Shown in pieces: positions 9,741 to 17,539 of a stretch of 64,000 bases of DNA. Both the position numbers and the translations under genes were made by a program. The notes under the pieces are model-generated. The model did not search any database. It worked only from the letters and a program-made list of their open reading frames with translations, and had not been told where the DNA came from. Every line of letters starts with the position of its first letter. The first letter of the stretch is position 1. Source of the stretch: DASZQY01 sp035548515 (GTDB lineage Bacteria; Pseudomonadota; Alphaproteobacteria; Rhizobiales; Kaistiaceae); NCBI GenBank assembly GCA_035548515.1, contig DASZSW010000016.1, forward strand, positions 12,471-76,470, given 5' to 3'.

Positions 9741-10585
9741 ACTACCGCCACGCCTTCCATGCCGGAAACTTCGCCGATGTCGTCAAGCACGCAACGCTGG
9801 CGCTGCTGATCGAGCGGCTGAAGGCGAAGGATGCCGCCTTTCGCGTCATCGACACGCACGCCGGCGTTGGCATGTACGATCTCGCCGGCGACGAAGCCGG
9901 GCGCACGGGGGAATGGATCCTCGGCATCGGACGTCTATGGGAGACGCAGCGCGACGCGGCGCTCGACGCTCTGCTGGCGCCGTATCTCGAATGCGTAGCG
10001 GCGGCGAACGGCAGTGGCCCCCTCGCCCGCTATCCCGGTTCGCCGTGGATCGCGCGTCATCTCTTCCGTCGCCAGGACAGGCTGACCGCGGTCGAGCTGC
10101 ATCCCGAGGATGCCGCGGCGCTCGAGACTTTGTTCGCGGGCGATATCCAGGTGCGCACCATCGCGCTCGACGGATGGCTGGCGCTCGGCGCCTTCGTGCC
10201 GCCGAAGGAGCGGCGCGGTATCGTACTGGTCGACCCGCCGTACGAGGAGCGCGCCGAATTCGACACGATGCTCGACGCCTTCATGGGCGCCTACCGCAAA
10301 TGGCCGACCGGCATCTACGCCCTCTGGTATCCGGTGAAGGACCTCGCCGCGGTGGATCGTTTCCGCGTTGGGTTGGCCAAAAGCGGAATCCGCCGGCTGC
10401 TGCGCGCGGAACTGACGGTGCGCGATCGGAACGCCGAGGGCACGTTCAACGGCACCGGGCTCGTCATCTGTAACCCGCCGTGGCAATTCGCCGACGCGCT
10501 GGAGACCCTGCTCGCCGGGCTGGTGCCAATCCTGGGCCAGGGTGAAGGCGCCGGTTACCTCCTCGATACGGTGGCGGACGAATAG
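9737..10585 (+). CDS. rlmJ: 23S rRNA (adenine-2030 N6)-methyltransferase RlmJ
   Basis: A 282-residue SAM-dependent methyltransferase starting with the characteristic 'MNYRHAFHAGNFADVVKH'. The SAM loop is 'DTHAGVGMYDL' (39-49), and the catalytic 'DPPYE' lies at 166-170, as in E. coli RlmJ. It methylates A2030 of 23S rRNA during assembly. It overlaps purN by four bases. The pairing of purMN with rlmJ is probably a transcription convenience rather than a shared pathway. Confidence 0.93.
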   Translation: MNYRHAFHAGNFADVVKHATLALLIERLKAKDAAFRVIDTHAGVGMYDLAGDEAGRTGEWILGIGRLWETQRDAALDALLAPYLECVAAANGSGPLARYPGSPWIARHLFRRQDRLTAVELHPEDAAALETLFAGDIQVRTIALDGWLALGAFVPPKERRGIVLVDPPYEERAEFDTMLDAFMGAYRKWPTGIYALWYPVKDLAAVDRFRVGLAKSGIRRLLRAELTVRDRNAEGTFNGTGLVICNPPWQFADALETLLAGLVPILGQGEGAGYLLDTVADE

Positions 10586-10659
10586 CGGCGTCGCCTTGAC
10601 CGAGTCGGAGGCGGGGCGCATCCTGATCCCGGCCCGAATCTGCCAAGGGAGACAAGGCG

Positions 10660-11082
10660 ATGCGCCGCATCCTTACGGGACTTCTGTTCCTTGCGTCACT
10701 CGCGGGCCCTGCCTCCGCCGCCGATTACGGCCAGGCCTATTCCGGTTGGCACGGCCCCTCCTGCGAATCTGGCAGCGTGACGTGGCGCATCAGCGAAAAA
10801 TACGCTTACCAGGATCGCCACCTGATCCACTCGGGCATCCGGATCACCGGCATCGACGGCTTCCACCTCGACGGCGTCGGCGACCCGTGGCACGGGCGCA
10901 TCACCCGCGTCTATTGCGGCGCGACCGCGTGGCTGTCGAACGGCCGCAAGGCGGAGGTGGTATACGTGATCGAGGGGCCGCGGCTCGGCACCTTCTCAAA
11001 GGGATGGCATGTGGAGTCGTGCGTTGCCGGTTACGATCCGTTCCACGTGTACGACGCGCAGTGCCGCTCCATCCGCTACTAG
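10660..11082 (+). CDS. Secreted small protein with four cysteines, unknown function
   Basis: A 140-residue protein with a clear signal peptide: 'MRRILTGLLFLASLAGPASA' and probable cleavage after residue 20. The mature part has four cysteines ('PSCESG', 'VYCGA', 'ESCVAG', 'AQCRS'), enough for two disulfides, and is otherwise aromatic and Gly-rich with no motif I recognise. ATG 10660 follows 'AGGGAGACAAGGCG', a good ribosome site. It ends inside the signal-peptide region of the following RNase T2 gene, so the two are probably co-expressed and both exported. It could be an accessory factor of the RNase, but no evidence beyond position supports this. Confidence 0.65.
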   Translation: MRRILTGLLFLASLAGPASAADYGQAYSGWHGPSCESGSVTWRISEKYAYQDRHLIHSGIRITGIDGFHLDGVGDPWHGRITRVYCGATAWLSNGRKAEVVYVIEGPRLGTFSKGWHVESCVAGYDPFHVYDAQCRSIRY

Positions 11083-11702
11083 GCGTTCTCACTCTCGCAT
11101 CGTTGCTGCTCGCGGCTGCGCCGGTCGCAGCTGACGGTCGCGCGGGCGACTTCGATTTTTATGTGCTTTCGCTGTCGTGGACGCCGGAGGCCTGTGCCTC
11201 AGGCCAGGCTAGCCGTGAGGAATGCGACGCACCCCACGGATTCCTGGTGCACGGGTTCTGGCCGGAATACGAGACCGGCTACCCCGACTATTGCCCGGCG
11301 AACCAACCGGCCCGCGTGCCGCAAGCGATTCTCGACGGCGTCGATGACGTCATGCCGAGCACCGGGCTCGCCGGCTACGAGTGGCGCAAGCACGGCATCT
11401 GCTCCGGGCTCAGCCCTGCGGGCTACTTCGCCCTGCTCGGCAAGGCTGCCCGCAAGATCGCGACACCGCAGCTGCTGACGCCCGGCAACATCCCGAGCCA
11501 GCCAACGCCCGCGAAAATCGAAGCGGCGTTCGTTTCCGCAAACCCCGGGCTGGCCGCCGCGGGCATGGCGGTGCGCTGTGCGAACAACACGTTGACCGAG
11601 GTACGGATCTGCCTGACCAAGGAGCTTGCATTCCGCCCCTGCCCCGAGATCAACGCCGACACATGTCACGCGCGGTTGATCAGCGTCACGCCAATCCCCT
11701 GA
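11061..11702 (+). CDS. Secreted ribonuclease T2 family protein
   Basis: About 213 residues with a signal peptide ('LLGVLTLASLLLAAAPVAADG'), then the RNase T2 fold. Both catalytic segments are present: CAS I 'LVHGFWPE' (His64) and CAS II 'YEWRKHGIC' (Glu107, His111). Several cysteines fit the disulfide pattern of the family. The enzyme cleaves single-stranded RNA through a 2',3'-cyclic phosphate, here in the periplasm or outside the cell. The start is uncertain: GTG 11061 gives a standard signal peptide and overlaps the previous gene by 22 bases, while ATG 11004 would add 19 residues with an Arg-rich front. A hairpin terminator-like structure follows. Confidence 0.85.
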   Translation: MPLHPLLGVLTLASLLLAAAPVAADGRAGDFDFYVLSLSWTPEACASGQASREECDAPHGFLVHGFWPEYETGYPDYCPANQPARVPQAILDGVDDVMPSTGLAGYEWRKHGICSGLSPAGYFALLGKAARKIATPQLLTPGNIPSQPTPAKIEAAFVSANPGLAAAGMAVRCANNTLTEVRICLTKELAFRPCPEINADTCHARLISVTPIP

Positions 11703-11706
11703 AACG

Positions 11707-11742
11707 CCGACGCCCCGCCGCGGTGCCGCGACGGGGCGTTGG
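11707..11742. terminator. Hairpin between convergent RNase T2 and OMP genes
   Basis: An 11-base inverted repeat with G-U pairs (11707-11717 with 11732-11742) encloses a second inner stem CGCGG/CCGCG. It lies in the 70-bp gap between converging genes and could act in both directions. The T-tract is poor on both sides, so it may need Rho or act only as an RNA end. Confidence 0.45.
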
Positions 11743-11772
11743 TGAGTGCGTCCGGTCAGGACTGGCGGACGA

Positions 11773-12372
11773 CTAGAACTTGAAGCCGACGCCAACCATG
11801 ACGGCGTCGGAGACGACGTTAGAGCCACCGGTCGGGAATGCACCCAGATCGGTATGGCGGTACTCGACGCGGCCGGTGACCTTGTCGGTCAGCGCCGCTT
11901 CGATGCCGGCGCCGGCCGTCCAGCCGACCTTGGTCGCGGATTCGGACGTGGAGCTGCTCGAGAGGCCGCCTACAGCGAGGCCGCCGGTCCCGTAGACCAT
12001 GAAGCGGTCCATCGCGTAGCCGATGCGGCCGCGCAGTGTCCCGTTCCAATTGTTGTGGACGGCAAGGCCGTTGCTCAAGCCGTCACGGTTGGCGAAGGTC
12101 ACGTCGCCTTCGAGGCCAACGACCAGGTTCTGGTTGGTCTGAAGGTTGTATCCAAGGAAACCACCGCCTTCCCAGCCCGGCGTGGTGCCCCAGGCGTAGC
12201 CGCCAACCAGCCCGGCGTAGGGACCGGTCCACGAGTAAGCAGGCGCCGGAGTATAAGCGGCGGCCGGCGGCGGGACGTAGTTCGGCAGATCCGCCGCGGC
12301 GGCAATGCCGGCGCCGGCGGCTGTGGCCAGAGTGCCGACGGCAGCGGTGGCCAGAAGAGTACGGATGCGCAT
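11773..12372 (-). CDS. Outer-membrane beta-barrel protein (Omp25/31-like)
   Basis: A 199-residue protein with a signal peptide ('MRIRTLLATAAVGTLATAAGAGIAAAA', cleavage before 'ADLPNYVPPP'). A Pro/Ala linker with 'WTGPYAGLVGGYAWG' follows, the classic front of the small Rhizobiales porin-family barrels. The protein alternates polar and aromatic residues and ends in Phe (…VGFKF), as needed for BAM recognition. ATG 12372 is preceded by AGGAGAAAAAT, a strong ribosome site. It likely forms an eight-stranded barrel with a structural or adhesion role. Transcribed alone and convergent with RNase T2. Confidence 0.85.
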   Translation of the reverse strand: MRIRTLLATAAVGTLATAAGAGIAAAADLPNYVPPPAAAYTPAPAYSWTGPYAGLVGGYAWGTTPGWEGGGFLGYNLQTNQNLVVGLEGDVTFANRDGLSNGLAVHNNWNGTLRGRIGYAMDRFMVYGTGGLAVGGLSSSSTSESATKVGWTAGAGIEAALTDKVTGRVEYRHTDLGAFPTGGSNVVSDAVMVGVGFKF

Positions 12373-12644
12373 TATTTTTCTCCTCGTATCCGGTTCAACC
12401 GAAGGCACTCCGCTAGTGACGAAATCCGTCCGGCTTCCGGGTTATGGTGGGGGAGCATTGCGGCGTAACGGTTAACAAAATGCGGCGCGGGACGGGCAAA
12501 GCGGTGATCAATCATGGCGCCCTCGCCTCGCCGCCGGAGGCTCCTATGTCCTTGACATCGTTAACGAACCGGGAACGCGATACCGGCGATTTTGTTCCGC
12601 TGTCCCGTTGCGGGACGCCGTCTGGTGTTAAACACGGTTAGCAA

Positions 12645-13415
12645 ATGGTTAGTTCCGCACCTGTGGCCTTGGTCACCGGCGGCGCGCGCCGCATCGGCCG
12701 CGCCATTGTTGAAGATCTGGCCGCCCACGGCTGGGCTGTGGCCATCCACCACCACCAGTCGCATGCCGAGGCGGAGCAGATGGTCGGCGCCATCGCGGCG
12801 AGCGGCGGCCGCGCCACGATGGTGATGGGCGACCTTGCCGATCCGGATTGCCACACGGAGATGATCGCCGAGGCCGCGAAGGTGCTCGGCCCGGTGACGC
12901 TGCTGGTCAACAACGCCTCGATATTCGAGAAGGACACCATCGGCGCGCTCGCTCGCCAACAGTGGGACCGTCAGTTTGCGGTGAACCTCGCGGCGCCGGT
13001 GTTTCTCGCGGAAGCGTTCGCGAAGGCGCTGGCGGAAGGGGCCGAAGGCAACGTGATCAACCTGCTCGACCAGCGCATCTGGCATCCGGGCCCGGCATAC
13101 TTCTCCTACCAGTTGACCAAGTCAGCGCTGGCCGTTGCGACCGAGACCCTCGCCATGGCGCTCGCCCCGCGCATCCGCGTCAACGGCATCGCGCCGGGGC
13201 CGGTGCTTCCCTCCGCCCATGCGAGCCCGGAGGCTTTCGCCCGGCAGATCGCATCGCTTCCGCTCCAGCGCCAGCCGGAACTCGCGGACTTCGGCCGGAC
13301 GGTGCGCTACCTCGTTGAAAACCGCTCCATCACGGGCCAGATAATTGCCCTCGACGGCGGCCAGCATCTCGGGTTCCGCCCGGCGGAATCGACGTCTTCC
13401 AGCTCCAATGCCTGA
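12645..13415 (+). CDS. SDR oxidoreductase, pteridine-reductase-like (FolM/PTR1 type)
   Basis: A 256-residue short-chain dehydrogenase. The nucleotide loop is 'TGGARRIG' (11-18), with Arg in place of the usual central Gly (TGxxxRxG), the NADPH motif typical of pteridine reductases. 'NNAS' lies at 89-92. The catalytic Tyr155 and Lys159 (YQLTK) are present, and the position 13 residues before the Tyr holds Asp142 rather than Ser, as in PTR1. I infer reduction of dihydropterins or dihydrofolate; a general SDR role remains possible. The 272-bp upstream gap contains a TTGACA (12552-12557) but no matching -10 box. It overlaps uvrC by eight bases. Confidence 0.7.
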   Translation: MVSSAPVALVTGGARRIGRAIVEDLAAHGWAVAIHHHQSHAEAEQMVGAIAASGGRATMVMGDLADPDCHTEMIAEAAKVLGPVTLLVNNASIFEKDTIGALARQQWDRQFAVNLAAPVFLAEAFAKALAEGAEGNVINLLDQRIWHPGPAYFSYQLTKSALAVATETLAMALAPRIRVNGIAPGPVLPSAHASPEAFARQIASLPLQRQPELADFGRTVRYLVENRSITGQIIALDGGQHLGFRPAESTSSSSNA

Positions 13416-15306
13416 CGAAGCCCCAACCAGCGCGAAAACCGGCGTCGAGGTCATCGCCGACGTTGTGAAGCGCCTGCCCAATGGGCCGGGCGTTTACCGC
13501 ATGATCGATGCCAAGGGAACGGTGCTCTACGTCGGCAAGGCGCGGAGCCTGAAGAAGCGCGTCTCGAATTATACGCGCGCGGCACAGTCGGGCCGCATCT
13601 ATCGCGCCGTGCAGCAGACGGCGGCGATGGAATTCGTCTCCACCCGCACGGAGACCGAGGCGCTGCTGCTTGAGGCGAACCTGATCAAGCGGTTCCGCCC
13701 GCGCTACAACGTGCTGCTGCGCGACGACAAATCGTTCCCATACATCCTGATCACAGGCGATCACCCTGCGCCGCAACTCGCCAAGCATCGCGGCGCGCGC
13801 ACGCGCAAGGGCGATTACTTCGGCCCGTTCGCCTCCGCCGGCGCCGTGGCGCGCACCATCAACGCACTGGAGCGGGCGTTCCTCCTGCGCTCCTGCTCGG
13901 ACGCGGTCTTCGAAAGCCGCACGCGGCCGTGCCTGCTCTACCAGATCAAGCGATGCTCGGCGCCATGCACCGGCGAGATTTCGCTCGATGCATACGGTGC
14001 GCTGGTGAAGGAAGCGCGCGACTTTCTCTCCGGCAAGAGCCAGACGGTGCGCGGCGAGATGCAGAAGGCGATGGCCGCCGCATCCGACCGGCTCGATTTC
14101 GAGGCGGCGGCGCGCTACCGCGACCGCCTCGCGTCGCTGTCGAACGTGCAGTCGCACCAGGGCATCAACCCGCAGACCGTGGAGGAGGCCGACGTGTTCG
14201 CCGTCCACCAGGAAGGCGGGCAGACGTGCATCGAGGTGTTCTTCTTCCGCACCGGCCAGAACTGGGGCAACCGCTCGTATTTCCCGCGCGCCGACAAGGC
14301 GCTGGAAGCGCCCGAAGTGCTGGGCGCGTTCCTGGGGCAGTTCTACGACGACAAGCCGGCGCCGAAGCTGATCCTGCTGTCGCACGACATCGAGGAGCGC
14401 GTCCTGCTCGAAGAGGCGCTGTCGGAGCGCATGTCGCGGCGCGTGCAGGTGAACGTGCCCGAACGTGGCGAGAAGCGCGATCTCGTGCAGCACGCGCTCG
14501 ACAACGCCCGCTCGGCGCTCGGCCGGCAGCTGGCGGAATCCTCGACGCAACAGACGCTCGCCGCGGGACTGGCGGAGCGGTTCGACCTGCCGGAGCCGCC
14601 GCGGCGGATCGAGGTCTACGACAACAGCCACATCATGGGCACGAACGCCGTCGGCGCGATGATCGTCTCGGGGCCGAACGGCTTCGTCAAAAACCAGTAC
14701 CGCAAGTTCAACATCCGCTCGACCGACATCACGCCCGGCGATGATTTCGGCATGATGCGCGAGGTGCTCGGCCGCCGCTTCTCACGGCTGGTAAGGGAGA
14801 ACCCGCGCGATCCGGCGAACGTGACCCCACGCGACGACGAGACGATGGGGCCGTGGCCGGATCTCGTGCTGATCGACGGCGGGCGCGGCCAGCTCTCTGC
14901 GGTGAGCGAGACGCTCGCCGAGCTCGGCGTCAACGACGTGCCGCTGATCGGCGTCGCCAAGGGGCCGGACCGCGATGCCGGACGCGAGACGTTCTACATG
15001 AACGGGCGCGAGCCCTTCATGCTGCCGCCCCGCGACCCAGTCCTCTATTTCATCCAGCGGATGCGCGACGAGGCGCATCGATTCGCGATTGGCTCACACC
15101 GCATCCGCCGAAAGGCCGACATCGCCCGCAACCCGTTGGACGAGATCGCCGGCATCGGTCCGACGCGGAAACGCGCGCTCCTCAGCCATTTCGGCACGGC
15201 CAAGGCCGTCAGCCGCGCCAACGTCGCGGATCTTCGGGCCGTGCCCGGCATCTCGGACGAGATGGCGCGTGCCATCCACGGCTTCTTTCACGAGAATGCA
15301 GAATAG
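13408..15306 (+). CDS. uvrC: Excinuclease ABC subunit C
   Basis: A 632-residue UvrC, which makes both incisions in nucleotide excision repair. Order of domains: GIY-YIG nuclease at the front ('GVY' 28-30, 'YVGKARSLKKR' 41-51), a cysteine-rich segment ('CSDAVFESRTRPCLLYQIKRCSAPC'), the UVR domain that contacts UvrB near 200-244, the RNase H-like nuclease in the second half ('VYDNSHIMGTNAVGAMIV'), and a C-terminal helix-hairpin-helix ('IAGIGPTRKRALLSHFG'). ATG 13408 lies inside the end of the SDR gene. pgsA follows after 54 bases, a common proteobacterial pairing. Confidence 0.96.
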   Translation: MPDEAPTSAKTGVEVIADVVKRLPNGPGVYRMIDAKGTVLYVGKARSLKKRVSNYTRAAQSGRIYRAVQQTAAMEFVSTRTETEALLLEANLIKRFRPRYNVLLRDDKSFPYILITGDHPAPQLAKHRGARTRKGDYFGPFASAGAVARTINALERAFLLRSCSDAVFESRTRPCLLYQIKRCSAPCTGEISLDAYGALVKEARDFLSGKSQTVRGEMQKAMAAASDRLDFEAAARYRDRLASLSNVQSHQGINPQTVEEADVFAVHQEGGQTCIEVFFFRTGQNWGNRSYFPRADKALEAPEVLGAFLGQFYDDKPAPKLILLSHDIEERVLLEEALSERMSRRVQVNVPERGEKRDLVQHALDNARSALGRQLAESSTQQTLAAGLAERFDLPEPPRRIEVYDNSHIMGTNAVGAMIVSGPNGFVKNQYRKFNIRSTDITPGDDFGMMREVLGRRFSRLVRENPRDPANVTPRDDETMGPWPDLVLIDGGRGQLSAVSETLAELGVNDVPLIGVAKGPDRDAGRETFYMNGREPFMLPPRDPVLYFIQRMRDEAHRFAIGSHRIRRKADIARNPLDEIAGIGPTRKRALLSHFGTAKAVSRANVADLRAVPGISDEMARAIHGFFHENAE

Positions 15307-15360
15307 GTGGGGTACCCGTAGGGTCGCCTCGCGCCGGGCGTGAGGCTAGGATAGGCGCCC

Positions 15361-16020
15361 ATGGACGATAGTCAGTCGTACACCCAGCCAACTCCGGGCT
15401 TCCGGCAATCCGCCCGGTCGCTGGCGTTGTCATTGCCAAATCTGCTCACCTACGGGCGGGTGGCCGCGGTGCCGCTGCTGGTGTTGTGCTTCTACCTCGA
15501 GAATAACGCCAGCCGCTGGTTCTCCTTCGCCGTGTTCATCGCGGCGAGCGTCAGCGACTTCTTCGACGGCTATCTGGCCCGCGCCTGGCATCAGCAATCC
15601 GCCATCGGCCGCATGCTCGATCCGATCGCCGACAAGCTGCTGGTCGCGACCGCACTGATGCTGCTCGTCGGCGACGGCACCATCGGTTCGTGGTCGATGA
15701 TCGCGGCGCTGGTCATCCTCACCCGCGAGATTTCCGTCTCGGGCCTCCGCGAATTCCTCGCCGGCCTTAAGAACGTGCGCGTGCCCGTAACGCGGCTCGC
15801 CAAGTACAAGACCACGATGCAGATGGTGGCGATCGGCTTCCTGCTCATCGGCCCTGCCGGCGACCGCATCGCACGCTACTACTTCGGCGACCTTGGCCTG
15901 TTCACCTATGTCGGGCTGTTGCTGCTCTGGGTATCGGCGCTCATCACCGTCTACACCGGCTATGACTATTTCCGCGCCGGCGTACGACACCTGATGGAAG
16001 ACGAGGAACAGACGCCGTGA
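15361..16020 (+). CDS. pgsA: CDP-diacylglycerol-glycerol-3-phosphate 3-phosphatidyltransferase
   Basis: A 219-residue membrane enzyme making phosphatidylglycerol phosphate, the committed step to phosphatidylglycerol and cardiolipin. The CDP-alcohol motif is complete: Asp66, Asp69, Gly70, Ala73, Arg74, Gly83, Asp87 and Asp91. 'LPNLLTYGR' near 25-33 and 'KYKTTMQM' are typical PgsA marks. About five hydrophobic segments follow. It sits between uvrC and moaD, with its stop overlapping the moaD GTG by four bases. This is the standard PgsA of the genome, in contrast to the paralogue at 7293-7925. Confidence 0.94.
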   Translation: MDDSQSYTQPTPGFRQSARSLALSLPNLLTYGRVAAVPLLVLCFYLENNASRWFSFAVFIAASVSDFFDGYLARAWHQQSAIGRMLDPIADKLLVATALMLLVGDGTIGSWSMIAALVILTREISVSGLREFLAGLKNVRVPVTRLAKYKTTMQMVAIGFLLIGPAGDRIARYYFGDLGLFTYVGLLLLWVSALITVYTGYDYFRAGVRHLMEDEEQTP

Positions 16021-16268
16021 AGCTCGTCTACTTCGCGTGGGTGCGCGAGCGCATCGGATTGAAAGACGAGGAAGTTTCCCTCCCCGCCGAGGTCGCCACC
16101 GCCGGCGATCTGCTTGCATGGCTGAAGCAGCGCGGGCCCGAATACGAGCACGCGCTGTCGGAGCCGCGCGCCATCCGCGTCGCTATCGACCGCGTGCACG
16201 GCGGTCCTGACACGCCACTCGCCGGCGCGCGCGAAGTGGCGCTGTTCCCGCCGATGACCGGCGGCTGA
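16017..16268 (+). CDS. moaD: Molybdopterin synthase small subunit MoaD
   Basis: An 83-residue ubiquitin-fold sulfur carrier ending in Gly-Gly ('FPPMTGG'), which is thiocarboxylated and donates sulfur to precursor Z. It starts at GTG 16017 overlapping the pgsA stop (GTGA). It begins 'MKLVYFAWVRERIGL', as usual for the family. moaE follows two bases later, giving the two subunits of the same enzyme in order. Confidence 0.93.
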   Translation: MKLVYFAWVRERIGLKDEEVSLPAEVATAGDLLAWLKQRGPEYEHALSEPRAIRVAIDRVHGGPDTPLAGAREVALFPPMTGG

Positions 16269-16270
16269 CA

Positions 16271-16714
16271 TTGGCCGAGATCACCGTCCGCATCGAGGGC
16301 GATCCGTTCGAGATGGCGGAGGAGGTGGCGCGGCTCCGCATGCTTCGCCCGGTCGGCGCCATCGTGACCTTCACCGGCATCTGTCGCGACGAAGGCGGCC
16401 GGCTTACGGCGTTGGAGCTGGAGCACTACCCGGGGATGACGGAAGCGGAGATCCAGCGCATTGCCGCGGAAGCCGCGGAACGCTGGGCATTGGCGGGGGT
16501 CACCATCGTGCACAGAGTTGGGAAGATCGCGGTGGGCGACGACATCGTGCTGGTCGCCGTCGCTTCAGCGCACCGCTCGGCCGCTCTCGAAGCGGCGAGC
16601 TACATCATGGATTTCCTCAAGACGCGCGCGCCCTTCTGGAAGAAGGAGTACCCCGGCGGAGAATGGGTCGCTCATCGTCACAGCGACGACGAAGCGGCCA
16701 AGCGCTGGAAGTGA
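16271..16714 (+). CDS. moaE: Molybdopterin synthase catalytic subunit MoaE
   Basis: A 147-residue MoaE that inserts two sulfurs into precursor Z to form molybdopterin. 'HRVGKIAVGD' (81-90), 'AHRSAAL' (100-106), the catalytic Lys region 'FLKTRAPFWKKE' (115-126) and 'EWV' near the end are the family signatures. TTG 16271 is the start: it is two bases after moaD and matches the usual N terminus, and no ATG fits. It ends five bases from the convergent hypothetical gene. Confidence 0.93.
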   Translation: MAEITVRIEGDPFEMAEEVARLRMLRPVGAIVTFTGICRDEGGRLTALELEHYPGMTEAEIQRIAAEAAERWALAGVTIVHRVGKIAVGDDIVLVAVASAHRSAALEAASYIMDFLKTRAPFWKKEYPGGEWVAHRHSDDEAAKRWK

Positions 16715-16719
16715 CGCTG

Positions 16720-17457
16720 CTAGTTCAGCAATCCCCGCACCGCGCCGCTCACCGACTGCACCGCCTGCGCTACAGGCTGCGTCACCGTCTGCGCGAGCGG
16801 CTGAATCGGCGCCGCCGACGCCACCTGCGTCACTGTCGTCGTCGCGGCGTCGAGGGTGGTGCCGACAACGCCGGTCGCGGCTGTCGTGACCGAGGGAACG
16901 TCGCGCAGCAGAAGCCGGTCGAGACTGCCGTCGGCCGCGTCGATGACGGGCGTCGCGACATCGGCCGCGCGTTGCGCGATCTGCTGGACTGGGCGCTGAC
17001 GCGGCAAAGGCATGACCGGCGAAGCCGGCGCAGGCTCCGGCTCGGCAGCGGCCGCCGTCGTATCAGCCGGCGGCGTGAAACTGGACGACGAGGGCTCCGA
17101 GGCCGAGGCGAAGCTGAACGCGCGCGCGATGCCGACGGGCTGCGAAAACATGACCGCGGAGTCCGGCATCGCAGCAAGCGCCTGGCGGGCCAGGGGCGCG
17201 ATGCGTGGCAAGGGTGTGGATATGTCGGCGGTGACCGGGGCGGCCTCAGCCGCGGCCGGCGAGGTCAATTGGGGCAGCGGGGTGTGGCCGGAGATCATGG
17301 CCCCTGTGACGTGCAGGGCGCCGAAGGCCAGCGCCACCGCAAGAATATCGGCCGCAGCAAAGATGGCTATCGGCTTGGCGCGTCCGCGCAATGCGCCGGA
17401 AAACCCTGCGTAGCCAACAAGCTGCGCGCGTCCGTACGTGACGAGATCGGTGCCCAT
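16720..17457 (-). CDS. Ala/Pro/Thr-rich protein with one membrane anchor, unknown function
   Basis: A 245-residue protein that I do not recognise. Residues 1-28 are positively charged, 29-57 form one hydrophobic segment ('AIFAAADILAVALAFGALHV'), and the rest is a low-complexity Ala/Pro/Thr/Val tail with a 'VMPLPRQRPV' element. The C terminus has several short valine/glutamine runs ('QTVTQPVAQAVQSVSGAV'). It looks like an anchored periplasmic or wall-spanning spacer. ATG 17457 is preceded by GGGGAG. It lies 82 bp downstream of the DUF1501 gene and on the same strand, so it may be part of that transcript. The low-complexity composition makes remote homology weak evidence. Confidence 0.55.
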   Translation of the reverse strand: MGTDLVTYGRAQLVGYAGFSGALRGRAKPIAIFAAADILAVALAFGALHVTGAMISGHTPLPQLTSPAAAEAAPVTADISTPLPRIAPLARQALAAMPDSAVMFSQPVGIARAFSFASASEPSSSSFTPPADTTAAAAEPEPAPASPVMPLPRQRPVQQIAQRAADVATPVIDAADGSLDRLLLRDVPSVTTAATGVVGTTLDAATTTVTQVASAAPIQPLAQTVTQPVAQAVQSVSGAVRGLLN

Positions 17458-17539
17458 GGAAGCTCCCCTCACCTGCCGCTTGGGAAGCTTCGATCGCGAC
17501 TGTGGCGATTTTGGGCTGGGCGGAGCGCGAACGGCTTAT

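Noticed and set aside
12444..12641. Possible 65-codon gene before the SDR
   Set aside because: No homology-like sequence, no ribosome site and lies in a likely promoter region.
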